Positions 1-9,770 of a stretch of DNA of 64,000 bases are shown here, in pieces. The position numbers were made by a program, and so were the translations under genes. The stretch spans positions 1 to 64,000 of the forward strand of contig CAVSAR010000007.1 of the NCBI GenBank assembly GCA_963726085.1, written 5' to 3'. The stretch's first letter is position 1, and each line of letters begins with the position of its first letter. This DNA is from ZC4RG30 sp963726085. Its GTDB lineage: Bacteria; Pseudomonadota; Gammaproteobacteria; Steroidobacterales; Steroidobacteraceae. Below the pieces are notes generated by a model. It ran no database searches. It saw only the letters and a program-made list of their open reading frames with translations, and was not told where the DNA came from.

Positions 1-152
1 ATACCTCGTCATTCGTGCCGCCGATGAGGCGCGCACCGCGTAAGCGCCGCGCTGTTGCGCGCTCGCTCACGCGGCCGCATTCGTTCCTCCGTGCGCGGCT
101 TTGATCGGGACATCACGCCAGCGGTCCCTGGCCCCGAAGGATGCTGCCTTTG

Positions 153-416
153 TTATTTCTGGCGATGCTGGCGCGCAATTGGCGCGTAGCCGTAGGCGTT
201 GGCGGCGTCACCGAGAGAAGGATTGCGGACGCAATCGCCGCCACGTCCAGAGGACATGTCCTGGCACTGGGCCAGTGTGTCGAAGCCGCACGACAGCATG
301 TAAGACACGGCATCCTTGCGGCAATATTCGTGGTCCTTCGCTGCGGCTGGTCCAGCCGCACCAAAAAAGGCTATGCAGGCGACTTCCTGAACTCCTGGGC
401 TCAAAACCTTGCTCAT
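153..416 (-). CDS. DUF3551-type small secreted protein
   Basis: An 87-residue protein with a hydrophobic N-terminus ending in an Ala-rich stretch (AAGPAAA), which fits a signal peptide cleaved near residue 26. The mature part has the cysteine spacing typical of DUF3551 (YC..., SCGF, QC, GRGGDC, RNP), a family common in Bradyrhizobium and relatives and of unknown function. The start is well supported: AAGGAG lies about 8 bases upstream of the ATG. Four to five cysteines suggest a disulfide-bonded periplasmic or secreted protein. No operon partner is visible. The family assignment is from motif recall, not a search. Confidence 0.7.
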   Translation of the reverse strand: MSKVLSPGVQEVACIAFFGAAGPAAAKDHEYCRKDAVSYMLSCGFDTLAQCQDMSSGRGGDCVRNPSLGDAANAYGYAPIARQHRQK

Positions 417-1854
417 GTTTGCTCTCCTTGTTTGTCGTTGTCTGCGATCAGATGCCGCTACGGCACCCGCGGGAGAGCTTATGGCTGCGCCAGAGCCTGA
501 AAATACTCACAACGCTTGAAACACTTTCAAGCAAATCGAACAGATCGACCCTGAACCCGTGCCTCCAAACGCGAGCAACCACTCAGATCTCTCGTGGCGC
601 GGCCCAACGTTCATCAACAACGGGCGTGGGCTTTGCTCGGCGCGAAATTGGAGCGGCTCGGCTCCTGACGATAGATCAGCATTCAGCCGTGATACCAAAC
701 AGCTCGATAGAAGAACAATTCGAGAGCAGTCAAAAGCTATAGAAATAGATCGTGGAAAATTCCATCGCAAACACGCGGCAGCAGGGCATGCTCTTTATAC
801 CGGAATGACCGCTCCGGGTCTTGGCCGCGTGAAAACGCCGAAATTGAATTTGCGAACGGAAATTTCGTCTCGACTTCAGTCAATTTGAAAAACAAAAGCG
901 CTGGCGACGGTTGCCGAGACAAGACAATAGAGAAAACAATTCTGCGCGCTTTTCGTGCGCGCACGTTTTCACGCAGCCAGGGTCAAAAGGCGAAATACTC
1001 GCTGTGAGCAGATGTTTTCCGCTGTTCACCCAGCAAATCGGACATCGCTCAATAGGGTCGGCATGTCCGTTCGGTGCCAACGCACGAAGTCGCTGTCGGT
1101 CTCCAGCCCGCTGCGCGGGAGCAAGAGCCGAGAGGCCGGTAGCCGATCGAGAGGACAGCGATGGCGAGGTGGCAAGGTCAACACGATCAGCTCATGTATT
1201 GTCGGCATGCAACGCATGATCAAGAACAGCAAGGATCATCTGGCAGGCGGGCACCCTGATGTGGCGAGTCACATCGACCCCGCCATAACGCAATGACAAA
1301 GTTGTCTTGACGAATAGCGCAAACCAAGTTTGCTTGAATGTGCCGTGGATATTTCTGCTCGCAATAAATTGATCCGCACCATGCCACCGAACACCGATCG
1401 ACCGATCAATCGCGCAATGGTTGTGGGATGTGCTGTTTCTGGCACGCGCAACCATTTGAAATTACACGAGCCAAGAACATTAAAAATACTCTTGTGCAAC
1501 GTTCATGCCAAAACGCGAAAGTTGTGGAAGCATTCTGCTCGCGCCGCGTCCACCATCGAGATCGCCACCAACATACGATCCCCATAGCACTCGCTGCACT
1601 GCCGGGTGCCATACTCCCGCGACTTCGTGCATTGGCGCTTTTCGGACGCCGGTCGCCGCAGCGCGTGGATAGCCTCGTCATGCCGGCGTCCGAAAACCTA
1701 GACAGCAACGGAAGTCGAATTCGAAAAAGCGTATTGACTACCCGAACACTGCAGCCCCTAGCTTTGCTAAATGTCACGAGCTCACACAGGAGAAGCCAAC
1801 GGCGAACACGATAGAATTTGAGAAGATCGCCGGAGGATCACCGCTGCTGAACCG
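417..1854. other. 1.4-kb stretch without a recognisable gene
   Basis: Open frames exist on both strands, but none has a recognisable domain, good ribosome-binding site or convincing composition, and they overlap one another. The base composition is lower in GC than the flanks. The only structure seen is the 14-bp inverted repeat at 1639-1696. It may be a degraded gene region, but I cannot name one. Confidence 0.5.
1639..1696. repeat. 14-bp perfect inverted repeat, 30-nt loop
   Basis: TTTTCGGACGCCGG at 1639-1652 is matched by its exact reverse complement at 1683-1696. It lies about 160 bp upstream of the amidohydrolase gene. Because each arm has a run of T or A at its outer end, it could act as a bidirectional terminator-like hairpin, or it could be a mobile palindrome. 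Function unknown. Confidence 0.6.
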
Positions 1855-2896
1855 TTGTGGCCCGTCGTCGTCACGACTGGCTTCCTCGCGGGGCTCAGCG
1901 CACTCGGCGCGGCCTCGGTTCTCCCAACCTTCGCCGCGCGTGGACAGACAAAACCAGCGCTGATCGATACCCACCTTCATTTTTATCCGCCCGAGTATCA
2001 GAAGCTTCTGGCTGGATTACGAAGATGCGCGCAAGCAGCCGCATTTCCCCGGTCAGGTCGCCTGGACCCGCAGCAAGCTGATCGAGGACATGGATCGAAT
2101 GGCATACGTGCAGGCATCCTGTCGGTCGCCTCTACCCCCGGCGTGTGGTTCGACGTCGGGCCGGCTGAAGCCGGCCGGCTCGCCCGCACGTGCAATGAAT
2201 ACGCGACCGAAATGATGCGCGACCATCCAGGTCGCTTCGGCCTGTTCGCAACCCTGTCGATGCTGGATGTCGATGCCACTCACAAGGAAATCGAATATGC
2301 CTACGACAGCCTACATGCCGACGGGATCGGCTTGCAGAGCAGTTATGGGGACAAATGGCTCGGAAATCCGACTTACAAGCCGGTGCTCGAGGAACTGAAC
2401 CGGCGCAGGGCAGTCGTGTACGTGCATCCACTGGTCGCGAGCTGCTGCAGTACGCTGAGCGTCGGGACCTTTCCGGCAGTCATCGAAGTCCCGCACGACA
2501 CCACGCGGACGGTTACGAGCCTGCTGCTCAGCGGCTCGTTTGCCCGCTACCGCGACATACGATGGTCATTTTCGCACGCCGGGGCACGATTCCGACGACG
2601 GCGGGCGGATCAACGCTTTTTACGGCGCGCGGCCGAACCTGAAGGAATTCGCGCCGGAGAGGGGGTCAAGGCGGGCTTCGACGGCTTCACTATGACACCG
2701 CCAACGCGACCTTCGCACCGTCAATGGCCGCCCTGATGAAGCTCGTGCCGGTCTTCAAGATCACCGACGGCTTCACTACCCGTATTTCGGATCGGGCCAG
2801 ATCGCCGACCTACAGAAGCTGGGACTGTCGGCTGGCGATCTCGATGCCATTGGCCACGAGAATGCGATGCGCCGAGTCCCCCGGTTGCGGGCTTAG
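1855..2896 (+). pseudogene. amidohydrolase (ACMSD / 6-methylsalicylate decarboxylase-like), frameshifted
   Basis: A metal-dependent amidohydrolase family 2 protein. The frame opens with a hydrophobic leader (secretion-signal-like), then a DTHLHFYPP motif carrying the metal-binding HxH, and later the conserved SHAGG region. Reading frame changes are needed near 2005 (YQK to FWLDYEDARKQ), 2095 (back to NGIRAGILS), 2580-2650 and 2775 to follow the family through to ...GHENAMRRVPRLRA and a TAG at 2894-2896. The start is uncertain: TTG at 1855 is one option and a GGAGG lies near 1832. The shifts could be real decay, but the neighbouring genes carry the same one-base errors, so sequence error is likely. 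Confidence 0.7.
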
Positions 2897-3040
2897 CGTC
2901 CACGTCGTCGGTAGCTGCGTTAGATACGCCAGCCATGTGGTCAACCGCGCCGTTCTGACCGTGGTTCAGACACTCCGTCCGTCTCCCGAAGAACGGACAT
3001 ATAGAGCGACCGCGCGGGCATGTCAGCTTTGTGCCGATAT

Positions 3041-3239
3041 TGTTGCAAAAGTCGGACCCTAAATCTCGCGAAAAGCTGATCTATGGACTTCTCTGCTGCT
3101 GCGTCGGTTTTCAACGCCACTACGGAGGTCCGTGATCGATTTTGGATGAAACGATATGGTCCGTCACGTCGCCGCGCGTAAAACGCATCAGCGGCCCTGA
3201 GAATTTTCGGTCCCCACCCCGAAAAAGACTTTTGCAACA
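3041..3239. mobile_element. 199-bp MITE-like element with 13-bp terminal inverted repeats
   Basis: TGTTGCAAAAGTC at 3041-3053 is repeated exactly in inverse orientation at 3227-3239. The interior is too short for a transposase and holds no convincing gene. The ends resemble those of IS6-type insertion sequences as I remember them (TTGCAAAAGTC...), so this may be a deletion derivative. No clear target duplication is visible in the flanks. It abuts a gene that has lost its 5' half, which suggests that the insertion, or a deletion beside it, broke that gene. Confidence 0.6.
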
Positions 3240-3266
3240 CTATCTGCCAACAGCGAACATCACCAG

Positions 3267-3692
3267 GTGCGCGGACATCACCATGTGCGCGCGATGCGCG
3301 AGAACCTGGTGACCGGTCTGGTCGGGTTGATCTTCCTCGGTTCCGCCGCGATCGGCAGACCGCTGATCTATCAGCTGTCGCGGTCTGGCGTGCGGCGCAG
3401 GGCGGTGAATAAAGTCCAGGCGTTCGAGTCGCTGCGCGACGACACTCAGTTCCGCCGCTCCATGACCGTCGCGACCCTGGTCTGGGGATTTGGCCTCTTG
3501 GCCGCATGCGCGCTCAATTGCGCGCTGGTGTTCATGCTGACGATCAAGCACTACCTCCTGATCGGCGGGCCGCTCAACTATGCGATCATCAGTCTGCTGA
3601 CGGCCTGGACGTTCTGGTACGTGCCGCGCGCGGCGCGCCTGGCCGCGCTGAGCCGGACCACCAAAGCGCAGGCGGAGCCCCACTCCGCGTAG
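3267..3692 (+). pseudogene. VC0807-family membrane protein, 5'-truncated
   Basis: The translated 141 residues match the C-terminal half of VC0807-type integral membrane proteins: a segment like RENLVTGLVGLIFLGS, the RRSMTVATLVWGFGLL helix, and a final helix ending in AWTFWY. Intact members are about 220 residues, with more helices upstream. Here those are missing, and the homologous frame runs straight into the 199-bp inverted-repeat element. The GTG at 3267 is only the first available start. An imperfect 18-bp tandem duplication (3257-3274 and 3275-3292) lies at the new 5' end. The family is of unknown function. Confidence 0.65.
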
Positions 3693-3756
3693 GCTCCGGC
3701 CGGTCGGCCGGCGCGGGAACCAGGCGTCCGATGCGGACGACTGGCAGCGCGCCCGC

Positions 3757-4300
3757 TCAGGCCGGCGCCTTGGCCTTCTTGGCTCGCTCGATCCCCTCCA
3801 GCACCATCTTGCGAGCCTCCTCGGCGTCGCCCCAGCGCATGATCTTGACCCATTTGTCGGGTTCGAGGTCCTTGTAGTGAGCGAAGAAATGCTCGATCTG
3901 CTGGATCGTGATCGACGGCAGGTCCGAATAATTGTTCACATGCGCGTAGCGCTGCGTGAGCTTGGCCGACGGAACCGCCAGGAGCTTTTCGTCGCCGCCG
4001 TGCTCGTCCTCCATGATCAAGCACGCCGACGATCTTGCAGCTCATCACCCCGCCCGGGACGATCGCGCGTGTGTTGGCGACGATCACGTCGCAGGGGTCG
4101 CCGTCGTCGGAGAGCGTGTGCGGGATGAAGCCGTAATTTCCCGGATAGCGCATCGAGGTGTAGAGGAACCGGTCGACCACCAGCGCGCCGCTTTCCTTGT
4201 CCATCTCGTACTTGATCGGCTCCCCGCCGATCGGCACCTCGATGACGACATTGACGTCATGCGGCGGGTTCTTGCCGATCGGGATAGCGTTCAGATTCAA
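3757..4300 (-). CDS. ppa: inorganic pyrophosphatase, one-base frameshift
   Basis: Family I soluble pyrophosphatase, which hydrolyses PPi to drive biosynthesis in the cytoplasm. The conserved regions IEVPIGGEPIKYEMDK, MRYPGNYGFIPHT, SDDGDPCDV, and later MEDEHGGDEK and FAHYKDLEP are all present, giving about 180 residues (normal length). Two frames must be joined: an extra base in GTGCTTGATC, around 4020, separates KIVGVL from IMEDEHGG. The likely start is TTG at 4300, preceded by GGAGG at a spacing of about 7. The single extra base is most simply a sequence error in an otherwise intact essential gene. Confidence 0.85.
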
Positions 4301-4384
4301 GGTCGGACCTCCAAATTCGCCTTTGCCCTTCGAGCTCGAAACGGGCCGGCGCGTTCGCACCCGGCCTACAGGCGAAAGGGCCGC

Positions 4385-4891
4385 TCAGCCGAAGCCGAAA
4401 GCGACCCGCTCCCGGTCCTGCCCGCCGAAAGTCTCATGCGCCCGGCGCACGATGCGCCCGCCGAGCTGGCGATAGAAGCCGATGGCGCGCTCGTTTTCCG
4501 CCAGCGCCCAGACGACGATAGACCCATACCCGTGGCCGGTCAGATCTTTCCGCGCCGCCTCGAACATCCGCCGCCCAAGGCCGCAGCCCTGGCACTCCGG
4601 CGCAAGATAGAGTTCGAAGATCTCGCCGCCGTAGCCGAGCGCCGGAACGCGGTTCCTCCCATAGCTGACATAGCCGACGACCGACCCGCCGAACTCGAGC
4701 ACGAGCAGCGGCGTGCGGCGCGCGATTGCGAGGCGCCACCATGACGGGCCGCGGCGCGCGATCATCCGCTCGAGCTCGCGCCCGGGAATCACGCCGCGAT
4801 AGGCCTCGCGCCAGGCGGCGTCGTGCACCGAGGCGATGTCGACTTCGTCGCCCAGTCGCGCCGTTCGGATGGAAATGACCGTTTCGACCAT
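4385..4891 (-). CDS. GNAT-family N-acetyltransferase
   Basis: A 168-residue single-domain acetyltransferase. It has the usual order: an N-terminal IRTARLGDEVDIASVH strand-helix, a central EIFELYLAPECQGCGLGRRM region holding the acetyl-CoA pyrophosphate-binding loop (Q-x-x-G-x-G/R), and a C-terminal WALAENERAIGFYRQLGG helix typical of GNATs. The substrate cannot be told. It is downstream of ppa's start on the same strand, with an 84-bp gap. No frameshift is seen. Confidence 0.8.
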   Translation of the reverse strand: MVETVISIRTARLGDEVDIASVHDAAWREAYRGVIPGRELERMIARRGPSWWRLAIARRTPLLVLEFGGSVVGYVSYGRNRVPALGYGGEIFELYLAPECQGCGLGRRMFEAARKDLTGHGYGSIVVWALAENERAIGFYRQLGGRIVRRAHETFGGQDRERVAFGFG

Positions 4892-5060
4892 CCGCTGATG
4901 TTAAGTCGACGCGCGGCCATGCCGCAAGGTCTTGACAGCGGGCCCCGCGGACTTTTTTGCTCGCGGCGGCCTTGCCTCTAAGTCGGCGCATTCGCGCCGG
5001 ATTGTATGCGTAATTGCCGTTCAATCGGCCCCGAGGTTCGGGACCTGGAGTTTGCACTCG

Positions 5061-5867
5061 ATGACGCCGCGATCATCATGGACGCGCCTGGCGTTGACTG
5101 TGGCGGTGGCTGCGGCGCTCGCCTCGGCGGGCGCGCGCGCCGACGTTCTGCACGCGACCTATCGCGTTTCGCTGGTCGGACTGCCGATCGGCGCGGCCAA
5201 TCTCAACGCGGAGTTCAGCCCGAAGAGCTACTCGATTCAAGCCGACGCCAAAGTGACCGGTCTGGCGAGAATGTTTGCCAACGCGCAGGGCGCCTCGGCC
5301 GGCGCCGGCGAGATCGTCGCAGGCCATGTTTCGCCCTCGACCTTCGCCACCATCGCCGCCAGCTCCAATATGACCCGCACCATCCGCATGGCGCTCGCGG
5401 GCAACGTGGTCAAGGGCGTCGACATCGCCCCGCCGTTCGAGGACAAGCCCGACCGCGTTCCGCTCGGGCCCCACGACCAACAGAATGTCGTCGATCCGAT
5501 CGGCGCCTTCGTCTTTCCGGCGCCGGCCTCCGGCCCGATCCTGTCGCCGGCCGCCTGCAACCGCACGATTCCGATCTTCGACGGCTACACCCGTTTCGAC
5601 ATCGATCTGACTTATGTCGGCGAGCGCGACGTGAAGGCCAAGGGCTACGACGGGCCGGTCGTGGTCTGCGCCTTTCGCTACGTGCCGATCTCCGGCCATC
5701 GGCGCGACCGGCCGGCGACCAAATTCATGGCCGACAACAAGGACCTCGAAGTCTGGCTTGCGCCGATCGAGCGCGACCACATCCTCTTCCCGTTCCGCGT
5801 CTCGGCGCGGACAATGATCGGCACCACCGTGATCGAGGCGTCGGAGTTCCGGGTGGAGGAGGAGTAA
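5061..5867 (+). CDS. DUF3108 periplasmic protein
   Basis: A 268-residue protein. The chosen ATG at 5061 follows GGAG by about 10 bases and gives a clean signal peptide (TRLALTVAVAAALASAGARA). The longer upstream frame has no such support. The mature part (HATYRVSLVGLPIGAANLNAEF..., ending ...TVIEASEFRVEEE) matches the DUF3108 family found in alphaproteobacteria, thought to be periplasmic beta-rich proteins of unknown role. No frameshift. It is flanked downstream by a palindromic intergenic repeat. Confidence 0.75.
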   Translation: MTPRSSWTRLALTVAVAAALASAGARADVLHATYRVSLVGLPIGAANLNAEFSPKSYSIQADAKVTGLARMFANAQGASAGAGEIVAGHVSPSTFATIAASSNMTRTIRMALAGNVVKGVDIAPPFEDKPDRVPLGPHDQQNVVDPIGAFVFPAPASGPILSPAACNRTIPIFDGYTRFDIDLTYVGERDVKAKGYDGPVVVCAFRYVPISGHRRDRPATKFMADNKDLEVWLAPIERDHILFPFRVSARTMIGTTVIEASEFRVEEE

Positions 5868-5901
5868 GGGTCCGCTGGCGCGCGTCGCGCTTTGACGGAA
5901 T

Positions 5902-6034
5902 CGTCGTCGCGAGGAGCCACAGGGCGTCGGAAGACGCCCGTCTGTCGACGGGCTATGGCGACGCGGTGATCCCGGGGATCGTCGGGCTGCGGCAGCGGGC
6001 CCTGGATCGCCACGCTTCGCTCGCGATGACGACG
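5902..6034. repeat. palindromic intergenic repeat element
   Basis: The outer ends are inverted (CGTCGTCGCGAG at 5902-5913; CTCGCGATGACGACG at 6020-6034). This resembles the dispersed GTCATTGCGAGG...-type palindromes of Rhizobiales. Inside is a hairpin at 5933-5956 (GCCCGTC...GACGGGC), a nearly identical copy of which occurs at 18798-18820. It fills most of the gap between the DUF3108 gene and the convergent acetyltransferase gene. Confidence 0.6.
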
Positions 6035-6044
6035 TTGGTTCCGT

Positions 6045-6640
6045 CTAATTGAGCTCCACGGCGCCGGCGATTTCGCTCCACTTCCGGCACGGCAGGTCAG
6101 GAGCTGTGTCCTCCAACCGCTTCTCAATTCGCACGAGGCGCGGTTCGAACCCTGGCCCAACGCGGAAGCCGTGGGCGCGCGCCAGTCCGATCATCCCGTC
6201 GTTGGTGCGCAACGTATCGCCGAAGAGCAATTCGATGCCGTCGGCCGCCGCTTTGCGTTCGATTTCCGCGAGCAAGGCCGAGCCGACGCCAAGATGCTGC
6301 CAGTCATCTGCAATCGACATGGAAAATTCGCCGGCGCGTTTCGCGCACGAAAGCGCCACCCGGGCCTCGCCGACGACCGTTTCGCGATCCCCTGCAGTCG
6401 AGGTCAGGAGCAGCGTCAGAGTGTCGCGGCCATTGGCGGCCAATGTGCGCGCCAATTCCGACGCCGGGAGTTCGTTTACGGCGCCCAGGAACCGATTGTA
6501 ACGCGAGTCGGAGAAAGCGCTCGGACATAGGCTTGCAGGGCGTCGCCGTCGCTCGAGCGCGCCGGACGAAGCGCCAACCGAATGTCCGGCCAGCGCGTCG
6601 CCCGCGGCACGCGGAACTCCGAATAGCGACCTGCATCGAG
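6045..6640 (-). CDS. GNAT-family N-acetyltransferase, frameshifted
   Basis: The C-terminal frame has the GNAT core (VVGEARVALS..., then DDWQHLGVGSALLAEIERKA with the acetyl-CoA loop, then FGDTLRTNDGMIGLARAHGF). The N-terminal part, RWPDIRLALRPARSSDGDALQAYVRALS, is in another frame and rejoins at SRYNRFLGAVNELPASELARTL. A one-base loss near 6507 therefore splits the gene. Proteins of this shape (about 190 residues) are common stand-alone acetyltransferases of unknown substrate. The true start is not resolved; the frame continues upstream without a clear ATG. Confidence 0.6.
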
Positions 6641-6761
6641 GGCGCTTTCGTCAGCGTGCGCGCGAGGCGCAGGCTCAACCGAAACGGTCGTGCAGAGGCG
6701 CGGGGACCATGAGCCATGAACCCTTGCAATGAGAGGTTGCGTTGAACGCTTGACGAGGCCG

Positions 6762-7012
6762 CTACTGCGGCAGGCTCCAGTCAGACTCCAGAGCCTTCCG
6801 CATCATTTCGCGCTCCATGCTGTCCGTGATGCGTCCGCCGGAGCGCGCCAGGACGCGGGCAAACTCGCGGTCGACCTCCTCTGGCGCTGCTGAGCGAGGG
6901 CGCCTGTCAGAAGGCCAGCCAGTCTCGCCAGCGTTGCGCCGATGCCCTTTGCGACTGGCGCCGTGCGATCGCTGCATAGGCCGAAATCTCTGCTGTGCAT
7001 CGCGTATCCCAT
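6762..7012 (-). CDS. hypothetical small protein, frameshifted
   Basis: Joining two frames near 6890 gives about 83 residues: MGYAMHSRDFGLCSDRTAPV..., then VDREFARVLARSGGRITDSM and a C-terminal helix ending SDWSLPQ. The amphipathic second half has the composition of real protein. It is divergent from the LysR regulator, with about 135 bp between them, so it might be that regulator's target. I do not recognise the family. Confidence 0.4.
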
Positions 7013-7146
7013 CGGACCACCTCATGATTGACCATGGCTCTCTATGAGATATGCTCACCCGCGCCATGCTCGAAACTGCCGCAGGTTCGCAGGAAAAAGC
7101 CGGTATGACAAAGGATGTTGTCTCAGCTCATGGATGAGAGATTCTC

Positions 7147-8190
7147 ATGCATAACGCTCCTCCTCCGCTTAACGCGCTTCGCGCGTTCGAGGCCGCCGCC
7201 CGGCATCTCAGCCTGACCAAGGCGGCGTTGGAGCTGAACGTCACGCCGGGAGCGCTCAGCCACCAAATTCGCGGCCTCGAAGATCATCTTGGCCTCAAGC
7301 TCTTCGACCGCGGCGTGCGGTCGATCACCCTGACGGCGGCAGGCAAGGCGCTCCACCCCGGCTTGCAGGCGGGTTTCCTTCACATCCGGGACGCGCTGGC
7401 GAGCCTCAATACGCTGGGCGACACGCGCGTATTCGTGATCAGCACGTCGCCCGGCTTCACCTCGAAATGGCTGGCGCCGCGGCTCTACCGCTTTTCGCTC
7501 GCCCATCCCGAAATCGACGTGCGCGTTTCCTCGTCGATCAACAACGCCAATTTCACCACCGACGGCGTCGACGCTGCGATCCGCAACCTTCCGGTCGATG
7601 CAACGAGCGATGAAGCCCTCGAGGTCGAAAAACTGGTCGATCAATTTCTCGTGCCAGTCTGCAGCCCGGCCTTCGTCGAAAGATACGGGCCCTTCACGTC
7701 GCCGGACATGCTCAAGGGCGTGCCGCTGATCCATGACGATAGTCTCTCCAGTCGCGCCGTCATGCCGACCTGGGCCGACTGGTTTGCGGCGGCCGGCGTG
7801 AGGGACGCCGACGTCAGTCATGGCCTTCGATTTAATACCGCGGATCACGCGCTCGACGCGACGGTTGAAGGCGCCGGGGTGCTGCTTGCTGGCGATGTGC
7901 TCGCCTACGACGACCTGCGCACGGGGCGTCTCGTCATGCCTTTCGACCTGACCCTGCCCTCGGGCCGCTGCTACTCATTCGTTTGCCCGAAGAAGCGGCG
8001 AGACTTCTGCGAATGTGCAGGTCTTCCGCGCGTGGCTCAGAGAGGAGGCGGCCGCCCTCGACCGGAGCAAGTTGGCGACGCGCGCAGCCGATTTGCGGCC
8101 GGCGGCGCGATCGTCCGCGACGCATGCGTCGTCAGCGTTGATGGAGGCCCGCTTCAGTTCAGCTCGTCCGCCAGCACCGGCATCGGCATG
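7147..8190 (+). CDS. LysR-family transcriptional regulator (GcvA-like), frameshifted near the C-terminus
   Basis: The N-terminal winged helix-turn-helix (residues about 6-65: PLNALRAFEAAARHLSLTKAA, TPGALSHQIRGLEDHLG, LFDRGVRSITLT) matches GcvA-type LysR regulators. The effector-binding domain follows (DTRVFVISTSPGFTSKWLAPRL, VDAAIRNL). The frame is continuous to about residue 283 and then must change near 8000 to reach QVFRAWLREE, the usual final helix, with a TGA at 8188-8190 overlapping the 3' end of the convergent DUF1178 gene. The ligand is unknown. Its divergent small neighbour may be regulated by it. Confidence 0.75.
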
Positions 8191-8588
8191 ACGCCGACGC
8201 CGTCCTCGATCAGGGCTTTGGCTTCCTTGAGGCTCGCCCTGCCGCGGATGGCGCGCTCGGGCTCGTCGCCCTGATGGATGGCCCTCGCCACTTCCGGGAA
8301 CCGCGCGCCGACGTCGTCGGTGTTCGCCTCGATTTCGCGACGCAGCCGCACGATCATGTCGCGGGCGTGCTTGCGCCGGTCGTCCGTCAGAACTTCTGCC
8401 GGCGTTTCGACGGCGCCGCGCTCGCCGCCGACCACCGCCGGCGCCATGATCGCCTTTTCGACCCGGATGTCGCCGCACTCGGGGCAAGCGATAAGGCCGC
8501 GCTTGCGCTGCTTCTCGAAAGCGTCGCTGTCGGGAAACCAGCTGTCGAACCTATGTCCCTCGGCGCAGCCGAGCGCGTATTTGATCAT
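8154..8588 (-). CDS. DUF1178 family protein
   Basis: 144 residues starting MIKYALGCAEGHRFDSWF, with CPECG near residue 40. Together these suggest a small zinc-ribbon N-terminus followed by an acidic helical C-terminus. DUF1178 proteins are characteristic of alphaproteobacteria (and some beta) and usually sit beside grxC and comF, as here. The ATG overlaps the stop codon of grxC (ATGA), so the two are translationally coupled. Function unknown. Confidence 0.85.
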   Translation of the reverse strand: MIKYALGCAEGHRFDSWFPDSDAFEKQRKRGLIACPECGDIRVEKAIMAPAVVGGERGAVETPAEVLTDDRRKHARDMIVRLRREIEANTDDVGARFPEVARAIHQGDEPERAIRGRASLKEAKALIEDGVGVMPMPVLADELN

Positions 8589-8848
8589 CGCGTGTCCGCC
8601 AGCAGTCCTTCGAGCTCGCCCGCCGCCTCGAGGTCGTGCAGCTCGTCGCAGCCGCCGACATGCTGCTCGCCGATGAAGATCTGCGGCACCGTCGAGCTCC
8701 CGCCCGCCTTCGCCGCCATCGCCATCTGGGCGACCCGGTCGCCGTCCACGCTGATCTCCTCGAACGGCGCGCCCTTGGCCTTCAGGAGCGCCTTCGCCGC
8801 ATCGCAATACGGACACCAGGACTTCGTGTAGATGACGATCGGCGGCAT
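8585..8848 (-). CDS. grxC: glutaredoxin 3
   Basis: An 87-residue class I glutaredoxin that reduces protein and glutathione mixed disulfides in the cytosol. The CPYC active site is at about residues 11-14 (YTKSWCPYC). The TVPQIFIG cis-proline motif and the GGCDELHDL glutathione-binding segment follow. The start at 8848 gives the canonical short N-terminus; the longer upstream frame is not needed. It lies between comF and DUF1178 on the same strand, the usual alphaproteobacterial order. Confidence 0.93.
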   Translation of the reverse strand: MPPIVIYTKSWCPYCDAAKALLKAKGAPFEEISVDGDRVAQMAMAAKAGGSSTVPQIFIGEQHVGGCDELHDLEAAGELEGLLADTR

Positions 8849-8912
8849 CGAGAACGGATTCTCCCAAGCGGAAAAATGGGCGATATCGTAAGTATATGTT
8901 GACCATGGGCAG

Positions 8913-9704
8913 TCACGCGCCCGTAACAACCCGTGCGAAGACAAGGACGTCCACGCGCTTGGCGCCCGCCCTCAGGAGCGCCCGCGAGGCGGCGTTGGCG
9001 GTCGCCCCCGAGGTCAGAACGTCGTCGACCAGCACGACGTTCATGCCCCGCACCGGCGCGCCGTCAGCGGCGCGGAAGGCGCCCTGGACGTTTTCGGCCC
9101 GCTGCGCGCGGCTCAAGCCGACCTGGCTCGGCGTCGCCTTGACGCGCAGGAGCGCGGAAAGGTCGCAGGGCTTGCCCGTCTCACGCGAGATTTCGCGAGC
9201 GAGCGCCGCGGCCTGATTGAACCGCCTGCGCCAGAGCCGCAACGGATGCAGCGGCACCGGCGCGAGGAGATCGGCCCCGGCCAGGATGTCGGCGCCGGCG
9301 CGGGCCATCCAGCGGGCGATCGGGCGCGCGAGCTCCGCCCGGTCGGAATATTTGAGCCGATGCGCAAGCGTCCGCGCCGGCCCGTCCTCGAACCGGGCGA
9401 CGGCGCGGGCGCGCGAGAAAACCGGCGGATCGGCCATCGCCTGCGGCGACAGGAGCCCCTCGCCGAGGTCGTGCTCGAACGGCGTGCCGAGGCGCTCGCA
9501 GAACGGCCGCTCGATGAAGCGCATCGCGCTCCAGCAACGCGGACATAGAGCGCCATGCGCGTCGGTCGCGGCGCGGCAGGCCAGACACGTCGGCGGATAG
9601 AGCGTATTGAGCGCCGCGTCGGCCAAGCGCCGGGCGAACGCCGCGCCGCGCCGGGTCCAGGGCGGCCCGGCGGCGCGGTCGAACGACGCGGAATTGGCGC
9701 TCAT
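8913..9704 (-). CDS. comF: ComF family phosphoribosyltransferase-like protein
   Basis: 263 residues. An N-terminal double-zinc motif (PPTCLACR...CPRCW, residues about 38-57) precedes a phosphoribosyltransferase fold with the PRPP-binding signature VVLVDDVLTSGAT near residue 228. ComF proteins are linked to DNA uptake and to DNA-repair or primosome functions in competent bacteria; in alphaproteobacteria the exact role is unknown. It is the first gene of comF-grxC-DUF1178, and a methyltransferase gene diverges from it. Confidence 0.88.
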   Translation of the reverse strand: MSANSASFDRAAGPPWTRRGAAFARRLADAALNTLYPPTCLACRAATDAHGALCPRCWSAMRFIERPFCERLGTPFEHDLGEGLLSPQAMADPPVFSRARAVARFEDGPARTLAHRLKYSDRAELARPIARWMARAGADILAGADLLAPVPLHPLRLWRRRFNQAAALAREISRETGKPCDLSALLRVKATPSQVGLSRAQRAENVQGAFRAADGAPVRGMNVVLVDDVLTSGATANAASRALLRAGAKRVDVLVFARVVTGA

Positions 9705-9770
9705 GAGATGATCCTAGCGCGAAGCGAGGACTTTGCGCGAGGGGCGACGCGAGCGCATAAGGCGTCCTCC

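Noticed and set aside
101..742. 213-residue plus-strand open frame opposite the DUF3551 gene
   Set aside because: No domain, biased composition and direct overlap with the well-supported DUF3551 gene on the other strand.
3578..4360. 260-residue minus-strand frame as a novel fusion protein
   Set aside because: Its first part is pyrophosphatase and the rest is the frameshifted continuation in the wrong frame.
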